DNA of 41,385 bases. Source: CAYJII01 sp964370225 (lineage in GTDB: Bacteria; Bacillota; Clostridia; Oscillospirales; Ruminococcaceae). Under the pieces are notes generated by a model, which saw only the letters and a list, made by a program, of their open reading frames with translations, ran no database searches and had not been told where the DNA came from. The DNA lies in contig CAYJII010000021.1 in NCBI GenBank assembly GCA_964370225.1, forward strand, positions 1-41,385, read 5' to 3'. A program made the translations under genes and the position numbers. The first letter of the stretch is position 1. Every line of letters starts with the position of its first letter. Positions 24,108 through 31,711 of the stretch are shown piece after piece.

Positions 24108-24703
24108 TGGATGCATTTATTACAATATTAGAACGAATTGGAATTATCCTTGTTAGCTCAATTTTAGTTGAAAACTTTGTACTTACCAAATTTTTGGGTG
24201 TATGTCCGTTTTTGGGCGTATCCAAAAAGATTAGCTCAGCGCTTGGAATGAGTGGTGCGGTTATATTTGTCATGATTGCCGCAACCGCTGTTACTTATCC
24301 AATTTATCATTTTTTACTCGTACCGTTTAAGCTCGAGTATTTACACATCGTTGCATTTATTTTGATAATTGCACTTTTTGTGCAGTTAATCGAAATCTTG
24401 CTTAAGAAATTTATCAAGCCATTATACAATGCACTTGGGGTTTATCTGCCACTGATTACTACAAACTGTGCGGTTTTAGGCGTTACAATCCTAAACTTAG
24501 AAGAAGGCTTTGTTTTTTGGGAAAGCTTAGTAAATTCACTTGGTGCCGGCATCGGCTTTGCTCTTGCGCTTGTTTTGTTTGCTGGAGTGCGCGAAAGACT
24601 GGAACATGCTGACATCCCCAAAAGCTTTAAAGGCGTGCCTTCCACTTTGATAGCGGCAAGCATCGTTTCACTGGTGTTTTTAGGCTTTAACGGCATGATT
24701 TAG
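24107..24703 (+). CDS. rnfA: Rnf complex subunit RnfA
   Basis: Membrane subunit related to NqrE, 198 residues, about six transmembrane helices. Seen: VENFVLTKFLGVCPFLGVSKK near residue 22, with the conserved Cys of the intramembrane iron site, and LPLITTNCAVLGVTIL near residue 114 with the second. Together with RnfE it carries electrons across the membrane. It is followed by rnfB after 32 bases. Confidence 0.97.
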   Translation: MDAFITILERIGIILVSSILVENFVLTKFLGVCPFLGVSKKISSALGMSGAVIFVMIAATAVTYPIYHFLLVPFKLEYLHIVAFILIIALFVQLIEILLKKFIKPLYNALGVYLPLITTNCAVLGVTILNLEEGFVFWESLVNSLGAGIGFALALVLFAGVRERLEHADIPKSFKGVPSTLIAASIVSLVFLGFNGMI

Positions 24704-24735
24704 TCGTACAAATTTATTTAAATTGGAGCATTATT

Positions 24736-25545
24736 ATGAACATAAACGAAATATTACTACCTACGCTGATTTTTGTGGGTTTAGGTGCGCTAGCAGGGCT
24801 GTTGCTTGCAATATTCTCAAAAATTTTCGCCGTACCAACCAACGAAACCGCAGAAAAAATTAAAGATATATTACCAGGGCTAAACTGCGGTGTTTGTGGA
24901 TTTTCCGGCTGTGAAGATTACGCTAATGCGCTTGCAAATAACCCTGATACAAAAACAAATTTATGTGTGCCCGGCGGATCGGACACAGCAGGAAATATCA
25001 GCAATATCCTAGGCAAAGCAGCAGAAGCTGTTGAGAGCATCGTAGCAGAAGTCTACTGTAACGGTACAAATATCATAACCCCTGACATTTTCGAATACGA
25101 CGGAATTTTAACTTGTGATGCATGCAATATGTACTATGCAGGCAAAAGCAAATGCAATTACGGCTGTCTGGGGCTGGGCGACTGCTTAAAGCAATGTCCA
25201 TACGGTGCAATCACGATTATTAATAGTCTTGCTACTATTAATACTGAAAAATGTATTGGCTGTGGCATGTGCACTAAAGTATGTCCAAAAGAATTAATCG
25301 GACTTCGTAAAAAAGCGCAAGAAATTGTAGTGAAATGCTTTAACTGTGACTTAGGCAAGAACACAAGAAGCGCGTGCAAAATCGGCTGTATCGGCTGTAA
25401 AAAATGCGAGAAAGTTTGTAAGCATAATGCAATTTTTGTAGAGAATAATAAGGCAAGAATTGACTATTCTTTATGCACAAACTGCAAAGAATGCGTTGCG
25501 GTATGCCCTTCAAAATGCATCATCGACGTAAATGCAGCTAGTTAA
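24736..25545 (+). CDS. rnfB: Rnf complex subunit RnfB
   Basis: Electron-entry subunit that takes electrons from reduced ferredoxin. One N-terminal membrane helix (about residues 6-28) is followed by the four-Cys cluster motif PGLNCGVCGFSGCEDY and then several ferredoxin-type motifs: CLKQCPYGAI, CIGCGMCTKVCPKEL, CIGCKKCEKVCKHNAI and CTNCKECVAVCPSKC. Length of 269 is usual for the clostridial form. It ends the rnf operon; no clear terminator follows, and the next gene has its own consensus promoter at 25631. Confidence 0.97.
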   Translation: MNINEILLPTLIFVGLGALAGLLLAIFSKIFAVPTNETAEKIKDILPGLNCGVCGFSGCEDYANALANNPDTKTNLCVPGGSDTAGNISNILGKAAEAVESIVAEVYCNGTNIITPDIFEYDGILTCDACNMYYAGKSKCNYGCLGLGDCLKQCPYGAITIINSLATINTEKCIGCGMCTKVCPKELIGLRKKAQEIVVKCFNCDLGKNTRSACKIGCIGCKKCEKVCKHNAIFVENNKARIDYSLCTNCKECVAVCPSKCIIDVNAAS

Positions 25546-25630
25546 TTTTGTATAAAATGTTTAAGGTAAAAGATTTTTTTAGAAAATAACCGACAAAATA
25601 CTAAAAACACAGCTATTTTGAATGTTTTTA

Positions 25631-25659
25631 TTGACATTTACCCTGTGATATATTATAAT
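25631..25659 (+). promoter_or_regulatory. sigma-A type promoter of the DUF177-rpmF unit
   Basis: TTGACA (25631-25636) and TATAAT (25654-25659) fully match the consensus with a 17-base spacer, 29 bases before the start of the DUF177 gene. Confidence 0.9.
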
Positions 25660-25688
25660 ATTATGGCACAGCATGAAGAGGTGTTATT

Positions 25689-26180
25689 ATGTTGATAGAT
25701 TTAAAGCATATATTTTATGTAGAGGGCGAAAAGCTCGATATAAATAAAGAAATTTCGCTTGCAGATTACGAATTATATAATTGCTTCCCATTTATCACCC
25801 CTGTCAAAATTTGCGCTCAAGTGTCAAATGTAGCAGGAGTAGTTTCGATAAAAGGTGATTTAGACTTCACATTTAATAATCAGTGCGACAGATGTATGGA
25901 CGAGTATAAAAGTGACTATCATTTTAAATTTTCCCATACGCTTTGCTTAAAAGAACCAGAAAACGATGAAGATTACATTCTACTGGACGGTTATTCTCTA
26001 GATTTAGACGAAATGGCTATTCCAGATGTTATCATGAATTTGCCAACTAAGTTTTTATGCAAAGATGATTGCAAAGGTTTGTGTCAAGTTTGTGGAGCAA
26101 ATAAGAATGTAGATGCCTGTGATTGCAAACAAGTAACTATTGACCCCCGTCTTGAGGCGTTGGGTGAATTGCTCAAATAA
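25689..26180 (+). CDS. DUF177 (YceD) family protein
   Basis: A 163-residue protein of the YceD/DUF177 family, which is almost always found just upstream of rpmF and has a proposed role in large-subunit rRNA or ribosome assembly. Seen: GDLDFTFNNQCDRCMDEYK near residue 58 and the C-terminal Cys-rich segment CKDDCKGLCQVCGANKNV near residue 124, followed by the conserved DPRLEALGELL. The cysteines may bind a metal. GAGGTG lies before the ATG; rpmF follows after 34 bases. Confidence 0.9.
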   Translation: MLIDLKHIFYVEGEKLDINKEISLADYELYNCFPFITPVKICAQVSNVAGVVSIKGDLDFTFNNQCDRCMDEYKSDYHFKFSHTLCLKEPENDEDYILLDGYSLDLDEMAIPDVIMNLPTKFLCKDDCKGLCQVCGANKNVDACDCKQVTIDPRLEALGELLK

Positions 26181-26214
26181 CGATTTTTTATAACTATGAA
26201 GGAGGTGCTCAAAC

Positions 26215-26397
26215 ATGGCAGTACCAAAAAGAAAGGTCTCGAAATCCAGAAGAGACAAAAGACGTTCAAGCGTATGGAAATTAGACATGCCTGCATTTTC
26301 AAAATGCACACAATGTGGTGAACTTAAAGCTCCGCATAAAGTATGTGGAGAGTGTGGATACTATAAAGGTGTTCAAGTTATTCAGAAAGAAGCATAA
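26215..26397 (+). CDS. rpmF: ribosomal protein bL32
   Basis: Large-subunit ribosomal protein L32, 60 residues. The start AVPKRKVSKSRRDKRRS is typical. It keeps the zinc ribbon with Cys31, Cys34, Cys44 and Cys47. AAGGAGG stands before the ATG. It forms a unit with the DUF177 gene; a folded non-coding element begins 21 bases after its stop. Confidence 0.98.
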   Translation: MAVPKRKVSKSRRDKRRSSVWKLDMPAFSKCTQCGELKAPHKVCGECGYYKGVQVIQKEA

Positions 26398-26418
26398 TTT
26401 TATTATGCAAAAAGCATT

Positions 26419-26531
26419 AAGACTTTCGCAGTAAGGCATATCGGTAATTCGATATGAAATCGCTTTATTTGGATTTTATACTCCTTGGGGCTTAGTATGA
26501 ATTTCCAATAAGCCGCCTTTGTGAAAGTCTT
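26419..26531 (+). ncRNA. candidate structured RNA element (three-way junction)
   Basis: Between rpmF and the DUF512 gene, 113 bases can fold into one compact structure. P1: AAGACTTTCGCA (26419-26430) with TGTGAAAGTCTT (26520-26531), 12 bp with one G-T pair. P2: AAGGC (26433-26437) with GCCTT (26515-26519). Hairpin A: ATATCG/CGATAT (26438-26455). Hairpin B: 26462-26482 with 26494-26513, interrupted by small bulges, loop CCTTGGGGCTT. It ends 22 bases before the DUF512 start, and P1 is followed by TTCGTTTTAT. I know no riboswitch or RNA family that matches. It could be a cis-regulatory leader, an elaborate terminator of rpmF, or a 113-bp MITE-like insert with 12-bp terminal repeats. Confidence 0.55.
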
Positions 26532-26553
26532 TTCGTTTTATCGGAGAGAATTT

Positions 26554-27852
26554 ATGTCTGTAAAAATTAAAGCTGTGAAAAAAAACAGCCCTTGTTTTAA
26601 AAAAGGTGTGTCTGCAGGAGATTTTATCGCTTTTATCAATAATAATGCGATAAATGATGTTTTCGACTACCGCTTTTATATGACACAAAAAAAATTGAAA
26701 ATTGTGGTGAGAAAACCCAGTGGCTACTACGCTTTTGTTATAAACAAAGGAGAGTATGACGATATTGGGCTTGAGTTTGATACCTATTTAATGGACGAGC
26801 AACATTCCTGTTATAACAACTGCGTATTTTGCTTTGTCGACCAAATGCCAAAAGGGATGCGAGATAGTCTTTACTTCAAAGACGATGATGCTAGGCTCTC
26901 ATTTTTGTTTGGAAATTACATCACGCTCACCAATTTAAAAGATAGCGATGTTAAGCGGATTATCGATATGAAGATTAGCCCGATTAACATTTCTGTGCAT
27001 AGTACCAATAAAGATTTGCGCGTAGAAATGATGAAAAATCGTTTTGCGGGCGAAAAGCTCGATTATATGAAAACTTTAGCCGATGCTGGCATAAAAATGA
27101 ACGCTCAGCTCGTGCTTTGTCCTGGAATAAACGATGGTAAGGAACTTATAAAAACACTCGAGGATTTGTCTGCGCTTTATCCTAATTTGCAGAGTATCGC
27201 TTGTGTTCCCGTGGGACTTACTAAGTTTCGTGAGGGGCTGTTTGAGCTTTCTCCATACACCGAGGAGAGCGCTAGTGAAACAATCGAGATTGTAGAAAAT
27301 TTTGCTGCAAGCTTTAAAGCGAAAAATAATACTTCGTTGGCATTTTGCTCTGATGAGTTTTATATCAAGGCAAAAAAAGAGCTAAAGTCGCCCGAATATT
27401 ATGAGGATTATCCTCAGCTAGATAACGGTGTAGGAATGCTCAGCTTATTCTGCGAGGAATTCACAGATGCGGCAGAAGCGATTGGCGCAAAAAAAATTAA
27501 CAGAGAAATTTCATGTATCACTGGTGTTGATGCATATAAATATATTAAACAGCTCGCTGATTATGCAAAAGAAAAATTTGGCGTGCAAACAAAAGTTTAT
27601 GCGATAGAAAATGACTTTTTCGGGGAGAACATCACAGTGGCGGGATTAATCACCGCGACGGATATCATCGCCCAGCTAAAAGACAAAGACTTGGGGGAAT
27701 ACCTAATAATTCCGGACGTAATGATAAGGAAACCTGAAAATATTTTCCTTGACGATATGTCTGTAGAGGAGCTTTCGCAAAAACTAGGAGTAGAGATAAA
27801 AATCATAGGAAGTGATGGTGCTGATTTTTTCAGCGCACTTATCAATAAATAG
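26554..27852 (+). CDS. DUF512 family radical SAM-type protein
   Basis: A 432-residue protein with an N-terminal PDZ-like domain (about residues 1-60), then the iron-sulfur motif CYNNCVFC (Cys86, Cys90, Cys93; the C-X3-C-X2-C pattern of radical SAM enzymes) and a C-terminal DUF512 domain. The reaction is not known. Family members are regularly found next to der, as here. I place the start at ATG 26554, behind ATCGGAGAG; a GTG at 26521 opens the frame earlier but lies in the 3' arm of the folded element and has no ribosome binding site. Der follows after 54 bases. Confidence 0.9.
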   Translation: MSVKIKAVKKNSPCFKKGVSAGDFIAFINNNAINDVFDYRFYMTQKKLKIVVRKPSGYYAFVINKGEYDDIGLEFDTYLMDEQHSCYNNCVFCFVDQMPKGMRDSLYFKDDDARLSFLFGNYITLTNLKDSDVKRIIDMKISPINISVHSTNKDLRVEMMKNRFAGEKLDYMKTLADAGIKMNAQLVLCPGINDGKELIKTLEDLSALYPNLQSIACVPVGLTKFREGLFELSPYTEESASETIEIVENFAASFKAKNNTSLAFCSDEFYIKAKKELKSPEYYEDYPQLDNGVGMLSLFCEEFTDAAEAIGAKKINREISCITGVDAYKYIKQLADYAKEKFGVQTKVYAIENDFFGENITVAGLITATDIIAQLKDKDLGEYLIIPDVMIRKPENIFLDDMSVEELSQKLGVEIKIIGSDGADFFSALINK

Positions 27853-27906
27853 AAACATAGATGTATAATTTGCATACGCCATCTTTGGCGGAAAGGAGAT
27901 AAAACT

Positions 27907-29241
27907 ATGGCAAAACCATTAATCGCGGTAGTTGGCAGACCCAATGTTGGGAAATCCACACTATTTAACAAATTAATCGGACAAAGACTATCTATTGTCG
28001 AGGACACACCAGGTGTTACTCGTGACAGAATATACGCAGAGAGCGAGTGGCGCAATAAAGTTGTTCGCTTAGTTGACACAGGGGGAATTGAACCTCACTC
28101 AGATGATGTTATATTGCTACAAATGCGTAGACAAGCGCAAGTGGCAATCGATACTGCCGATGTAATCATTCTTGTTACGGACATCAGAGACGGTGTTACC
28201 GCAACAGACCAAGACGTAGCCTCTATGCTCATGAAATCGGGTAAACCTATCGTTTTATGTGTTAACAAATGTGACCACGTTGGGCGAACTCCTGTAGATA
28301 TATACGAGTTTTATAACTTAGGATTGGGCGACCCTGTCGAAGTTAGTGCAGCGCACGGACACGGAACGGGCGATTTGCTTGATGCTTGCTACGAACATTT
28401 ATTCTTTGATGATACCGACGAGTATGGCGAAGAATTCATTAAAGTTGCGATTGTTGGTAAGCCTAATGTTGGGAAATCCTCGCTAATTAATAAAATATCA
28501 GGACAAGAGCGTGCCATAGTATCCGATATTGCTGGCACTACTCGCGATGCAGTCGATAGCATGGTAGAAAACGAATTCGGAAAATTCGTTTTCATCGATA
28601 CAGCAGGTATCAGAAGAAAATCTAGAATTTTCGAAAATATCGAGCGTTACAGTGTACTGCGTGCGCATATGGCAGTTGACCGCAGTGATGTTTGCGTTAT
28701 CTTGATTGATGCGAATGTCGGCTTTACTGAGCAAGATAGCAAAATCGCAGGATATGCACACGAACAAGGCAAAGCTTGTATCGTTGCGGTAAATAAATGG
28801 GATATTGTTGAGAATAAAACGGACAAAACCATGCGTGAAATGACAAAAGATTTAGAGGACGCATTCAGCTTTATGTCATACGTGCCATTTGTGTTTATCT
28901 CTGCACAAACGGGCCAAAGACTAAATAAGCTTTATGAGCTTATCGTGCATGTAAGAGAACAAAATTCACTTAGGGTTAAAACCGGTGTGTTAAATGACTT
29001 GCTTTCCGACATGACAGCGAGGGTACAACCTCCTTCTGACAGAGGTAAGCGTTTGAAAATTTACTACATGACACAAGCTTCTACAAATCCACCAACTTTT
29101 GTAACTTTCGTAAATCGCGAAGACTTATTCCACTTCTCATACAGAAGATACATTGAAAACCAAATTAGAAAATCTTTCGGTTTAACGGGAACTCCAGTTA
29201 GATTTATTGTGCGAGAACGCGACAGAAAAGATACTAAGTAA
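27907..29241 (+). CDS. der: ribosome biogenesis GTPase Der
   Basis: Essential GTPase (EngA) that acts in assembly of the 50S subunit. The 444-residue chain has two GTPase domains in tandem: the first with GRPNVGKST (residues 10-18), DTGG and NKCD, the second with GKPNVGKSS (about 181-189), DTAGI and NKWD, followed by the KH-like C-terminal domain with YRRYIENQIRKSFGLTGTPVRF. Start has AAAGGAG. Together with rpmF and the DUF177 gene it makes this part a ribosome-related neighbourhood. Confidence 0.98.
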   Translation: MAKPLIAVVGRPNVGKSTLFNKLIGQRLSIVEDTPGVTRDRIYAESEWRNKVVRLVDTGGIEPHSDDVILLQMRRQAQVAIDTADVIILVTDIRDGVTATDQDVASMLMKSGKPIVLCVNKCDHVGRTPVDIYEFYNLGLGDPVEVSAAHGHGTGDLLDACYEHLFFDDTDEYGEEFIKVAIVGKPNVGKSSLINKISGQERAIVSDIAGTTRDAVDSMVENEFGKFVFIDTAGIRRKSRIFENIERYSVLRAHMAVDRSDVCVILIDANVGFTEQDSKIAGYAHEQGKACIVAVNKWDIVENKTDKTMREMTKDLEDAFSFMSYVPFVFISAQTGQRLNKLYELIVHVREQNSLRVKTGVLNDLLSDMTARVQPPSDRGKRLKIYYMTQASTNPPTFVTFVNREDLFHFSYRRYIENQIRKSFGLTGTPVRFIVRERDRKDTK

Positions 29242-29268
29242 CCAAAATAGAAAAACGGGAGGTATATT

Positions 29269-29922
29269 GTGGATAATAATATACTGTATGTACTCATCAC
29301 AACTCTTGCTGTTATAATCGCGTACCTATTTGGTAGCATAAATTTCGCGATTATTGTGACAAAATTTATGATTGGCAAAGACATCAGGACTTTCGGTAGT
29401 GGGAACGCAGGCATGACAAATGTATTGCGCACTGTCGGCAAAAAAGGAGCAGCATTCACGCTGCTGGGCGATTTATCAAAAGGGATTATCTCAGTTGTCA
29501 TTGCTCGACTGCTGTTTATGTTTATTTTAGGCGATTCAAACTTTGTGCTCGGAGAATATTTAGTCGGACTCGGCGCATTGGCAGGCCACCTCTTCCCTAT
29601 CTTCTATAAATTTAAAGGTGGAAAAGGAATTTTAGTTTCCTCTGGCGTTATGATAATACTTGCGCCGCTCGCATTTTTGATATCACTAGCAGTTTTCATC
29701 GTAACTGTTGCTTTTTCAAAAATTGTGTCACTGGGCTCAATTTTATGTGCAATTGCTTTTGCAGTTGCAAACTTCTTAATAGTTTACCTAAGCGCAGACC
29801 CACACTGGATAACCGAAACAATATTTTCAGTTATCGTCGCACTAGTAATTGTGCTTATGCACAGAAGCAATATCAAGCGACTAATCAAGGGCGAAGAAAA
29901 CAAATTTGGCAAAAAGAAATAG
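29269..29922 (+). CDS. plsY: glycerol-3-phosphate acyltransferase PlsY
   Basis: Membrane enzyme that uses acyl-phosphate to acylate glycerol 3-phosphate, the first step of phospholipid synthesis. The 217-residue protein has about five transmembrane segments and the family motifs GSINFAIIV, GSGNAGMTNVLRTVG (glycerol-phosphate site), GHLFPIFYKFKGGKGI. It starts with GTG 29269 behind GGGAGG. It follows der by 27 bases, a common clostridial order. Confidence 0.96.
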   Translation: MDNNILYVLITTLAVIIAYLFGSINFAIIVTKFMIGKDIRTFGSGNAGMTNVLRTVGKKGAAFTLLGDLSKGIISVVIARLLFMFILGDSNFVLGEYLVGLGALAGHLFPIFYKFKGGKGILVSSGVMIILAPLAFLISLAVFIVTVAFSKIVSLGSILCAIAFAVANFLIVYLSADPHWITETIFSVIVALVIVLMHRSNIKRLIKGEENKFGKKK

Positions 29923-29942
29923 TAAAAATTTAGTTTTATATA

Positions 29943-29971
29943 TTGACTTGAATTTGATTGTTTAGTATAAT
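29943..29971 (+). promoter_or_regulatory. promoter of the glycine cleavage operon
   Basis: TTGACT (29943-29948) and TATAAT (29966-29971) with a 17-base spacer, about 28 bases before the first glycine aptamer. Confidence 0.85.
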
Positions 29972-29998
29972 TATGGTAAGAATTGAATATGGGTGATG

Positions 29999-30152
29999 AT
30001 ATCGGGAGAGATTGCTTTATGCGACGCCGAAGGGGAAAGTGCAATAAACTCTCAGGCAAAAGGACCGATATTTGACAAACTCCGGAAATCTGTTTTTAAC
30101 AGTACCGACGAAGCAATCCTATATGGAGAATCTTTCAGGTTTAATGACGGGG
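29999..30152 (+). promoter_or_regulatory. tandem glycine riboswitch
   Basis: Aptamer 1 (29999-30071) has P1 ATATCGG/CCGATAT and the conserved GGGAGAG, GCGACGCCGAAGGGG, CTCTCAGGCAAAAGGAC. Aptamer 2 (30080-30152) has P1 CTCCG/CGGGG and more diverged blocks GGAAA, ACCGACGAAGCAA and TTTCAGG..AATGAC. The last two bases of the second P1 (30151-30152) are also the first two of the terminator stem, so glycine binding should hinder the terminator and turn the gcv genes on, as in Bacillus. The region 29923-30215 contains nothing else apart from promoter and terminator. Confidence 0.93.
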
Positions 30153-30181
30153 CGCACTTTTTATTAAGTGCGCCTTTTTTT
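30151..30181 (+). terminator. expression-platform terminator of the glycine riboswitch
   Basis: GGCGCACTT (30151-30159) pairs with AAGTGCGCC (30166-30174), followed by seven T. It overlaps the 3' arm of the second aptamer by two bases. Confidence 0.93.
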
Positions 30182-30215
30182 GTTGCCTAAAAATCAATCT
30201 TTATTGGAGGAATTT

Positions 30216-31283
30216 ATGGAAAAGAAAACCCCACTCTACGATGAACATGTAAAATTATCGGGAAAAATCGTGCCATTTGCAGGCTATCTCTTACCAGTGC
30301 AATATAGCGGTGTTATCGCTGAGCATATGGCAGTACGCGAAAATGTTGGAATTTTCGACGTTTCGCATATGGGCGAGCTTATCTTAAAAGGAAAAGATGC
30401 CCTCGCTAATCTCAATCGCATTATGACAAACAAATTTGATAATATGCAAATAGGTGCGTGCAGATATACTATTATGCTTTATCCAAACGGCACACAAGTC
30501 GATGATTTGATTGTTTACAAAAAATCTGAGGACGAATATTTGCTCGTGCTCAACGCTTCTAACACTCAAAAAGATATCGCTTGGATAAACTCGCATCTTA
30601 GCGGCGAATGCACTTCGCTTGACATCAGCGATAATACTGCGCAAATCGCTCTTCAAGGACCTAATGCAAAAGAAGTTATCACAAAGATTTGTGAGGAAAG
30701 CGCATTGCCGACTAAATATTATAGCTTTAATGAAAATGTACAAATCGCAGGTGCAAACTGCTTAGTTTCCAGAACTGGCTACACAGGCGAGTTTGGTTAT
30801 GAGATTTATCTTGATGTGGCTGACGCTCCAAAAGTATGGCAAGCACTTATTGAAGGTGGCGCACTTCCATGCGGACTAGGAGCGAGAGATACACTCAGAC
30901 TAGAGGCTTCTATGCCACTTTATGGGCATGAGCTAAGCGACGCTATCCATATTGCTTCCACTGGGCTATCCTTTGCGATTAAGACTGAAAAAGACGACTT
31001 TATCGGCAAGGAGGCAATAATCAATCCTCCGGAAAACCTTCCAGTAAGAGTGGGACTTAAGGTGACTGGCAGAGGCATCGTGCGTGAAAATGAAGTTATC
31101 ATGAGCAGTGGCGAGCAAGTTGGAACAACCACAAGCGGAACACATTGCCCATTTTTAGGCTCCGCGTATGCTATGGCGTATGTTGAGAAAAAATATGCAG
31201 AAATCGGTACAGAATTAATAGTTATAGTTAGAGGACGTGAAATCCCTGTTGAAGTTGTTTCACTACCTTTTTATAAAAAATAA
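30216..31283 (+). CDS. gcvT: glycine cleavage system T protein (aminomethyltransferase)
   Basis: Moves the methylene group from aminomethyl-lipoyl GcvH to tetrahydrofolate and releases ammonia. The 355-residue protein has VPFAGYLLPVQYSG near residue 18, VGIFDVSHMGEL near 39, VSRTGYTGEFGYEIY near 188, GLGARDTLRLEASMPLYGHEL near 220-240. The start is ATG 30216 behind GGAGG; a longer frame from 30168 begins within the terminator and is not used. First gene of the operon after the glycine riboswitch. Confidence 0.97.
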   Translation: MEKKTPLYDEHVKLSGKIVPFAGYLLPVQYSGVIAEHMAVRENVGIFDVSHMGELILKGKDALANLNRIMTNKFDNMQIGACRYTIMLYPNGTQVDDLIVYKKSEDEYLLVLNASNTQKDIAWINSHLSGECTSLDISDNTAQIALQGPNAKEVITKICEESALPTKYYSFNENVQIAGANCLVSRTGYTGEFGYEIYLDVADAPKVWQALIEGGALPCGLGARDTLRLEASMPLYGHELSDAIHIASTGLSFAIKTEKDDFIGKEAIINPPENLPVRVGLKVTGRGIVRENEVIMSSGEQVGTTTSGTHCPFLGSAYAMAYVEKKYAEIGTELIVIVRGREIPVEVVSLPFYKK

Positions 31284-31302
31284 AATTTAAGGAGAAATTA
31301 AA

Positions 31303-31680
31303 ATGAATATTCCACAAAATTTAAAATTTACAAAATCACATGAATGGGTTGAGGAGCTAGAAAACTCTACAGTCGTAGTAGGTCTAACTGACTATGCTCA
31401 ATCACAACTAGGGGACCTAGTTTTTGTTAATCTTCCAGCAGAAGGCGACGAGCTATCCGCGGGCGACAGCTTCGGCGATGTTGAAAGCGTTAAGGCAGTA
31501 TCTGATTTATACAGCCCTGCAAGTGGCACAGTATGCGAAATTAACGAAGAGCTTTTAGACTCACCTGAAAGCATTAATTCAGATGCTTATGGTGCGTGGA
31601 TGATAAAAATTAGCGATGTTAGCGAATTTGAAGAATTGCTTAGTGCTACTGAGTACGAAGAATTTATAAATAGTTTATAA
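31303..31680 (+). CDS. gcvH: glycine cleavage system H protein
   Basis: Lipoyl carrier that shuttles the aminomethyl group between the P, T and L proteins. The 125-residue protein has the lipoylated Lys64 in GDVESVKAVSDLYSP and the usual HEWVEE start, GLTDYAQSQLGDLVFVNLP and the C-terminal segment YGAWMIKI. AAGGAG stands before the ATG. The lipoate ligase in the same operon is the likely enzyme that loads it. Confidence 0.98.
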   Translation: MNIPQNLKFTKSHEWVEELENSTVVVGLTDYAQSQLGDLVFVNLPAEGDELSAGDSFGDVESVKAVSDLYSPASGTVCEINEELLDSPESINSDAYGAWMIKISDVSEFEELLSATEYEEFINSL

Positions 31681-31711
31681 TAAATTGAGATTATTACAGG
31701 AGTAAAAAATT

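Noticed and set aside
25546..25630. Terminator of the rnf operon
   Set aside because: Only weak AT-only pairings such as AAAAACA/TGTTTTT are present; I could not support a clear intrinsic terminator.
26419..26531. Known riboswitch or ncRNA class (SAM, lysine, cobalamin, c-di-GMP, ZTP, preQ1, 6S, SRP)
   Set aside because: None of the conserved sequence blocks of these classes that I know is present.
26476..26688. 70-residue minus-strand open frame between rpmF and the DUF512 gene
   Set aside because: It overlaps the folded element and the DUF512 coding sequence on the opposite strand and shows no recognisable protein.
29993..30190. 65-residue plus-strand open frame before gcvT
   Set aside because: It is the translated glycine riboswitch and terminator; no ribosome binding site.
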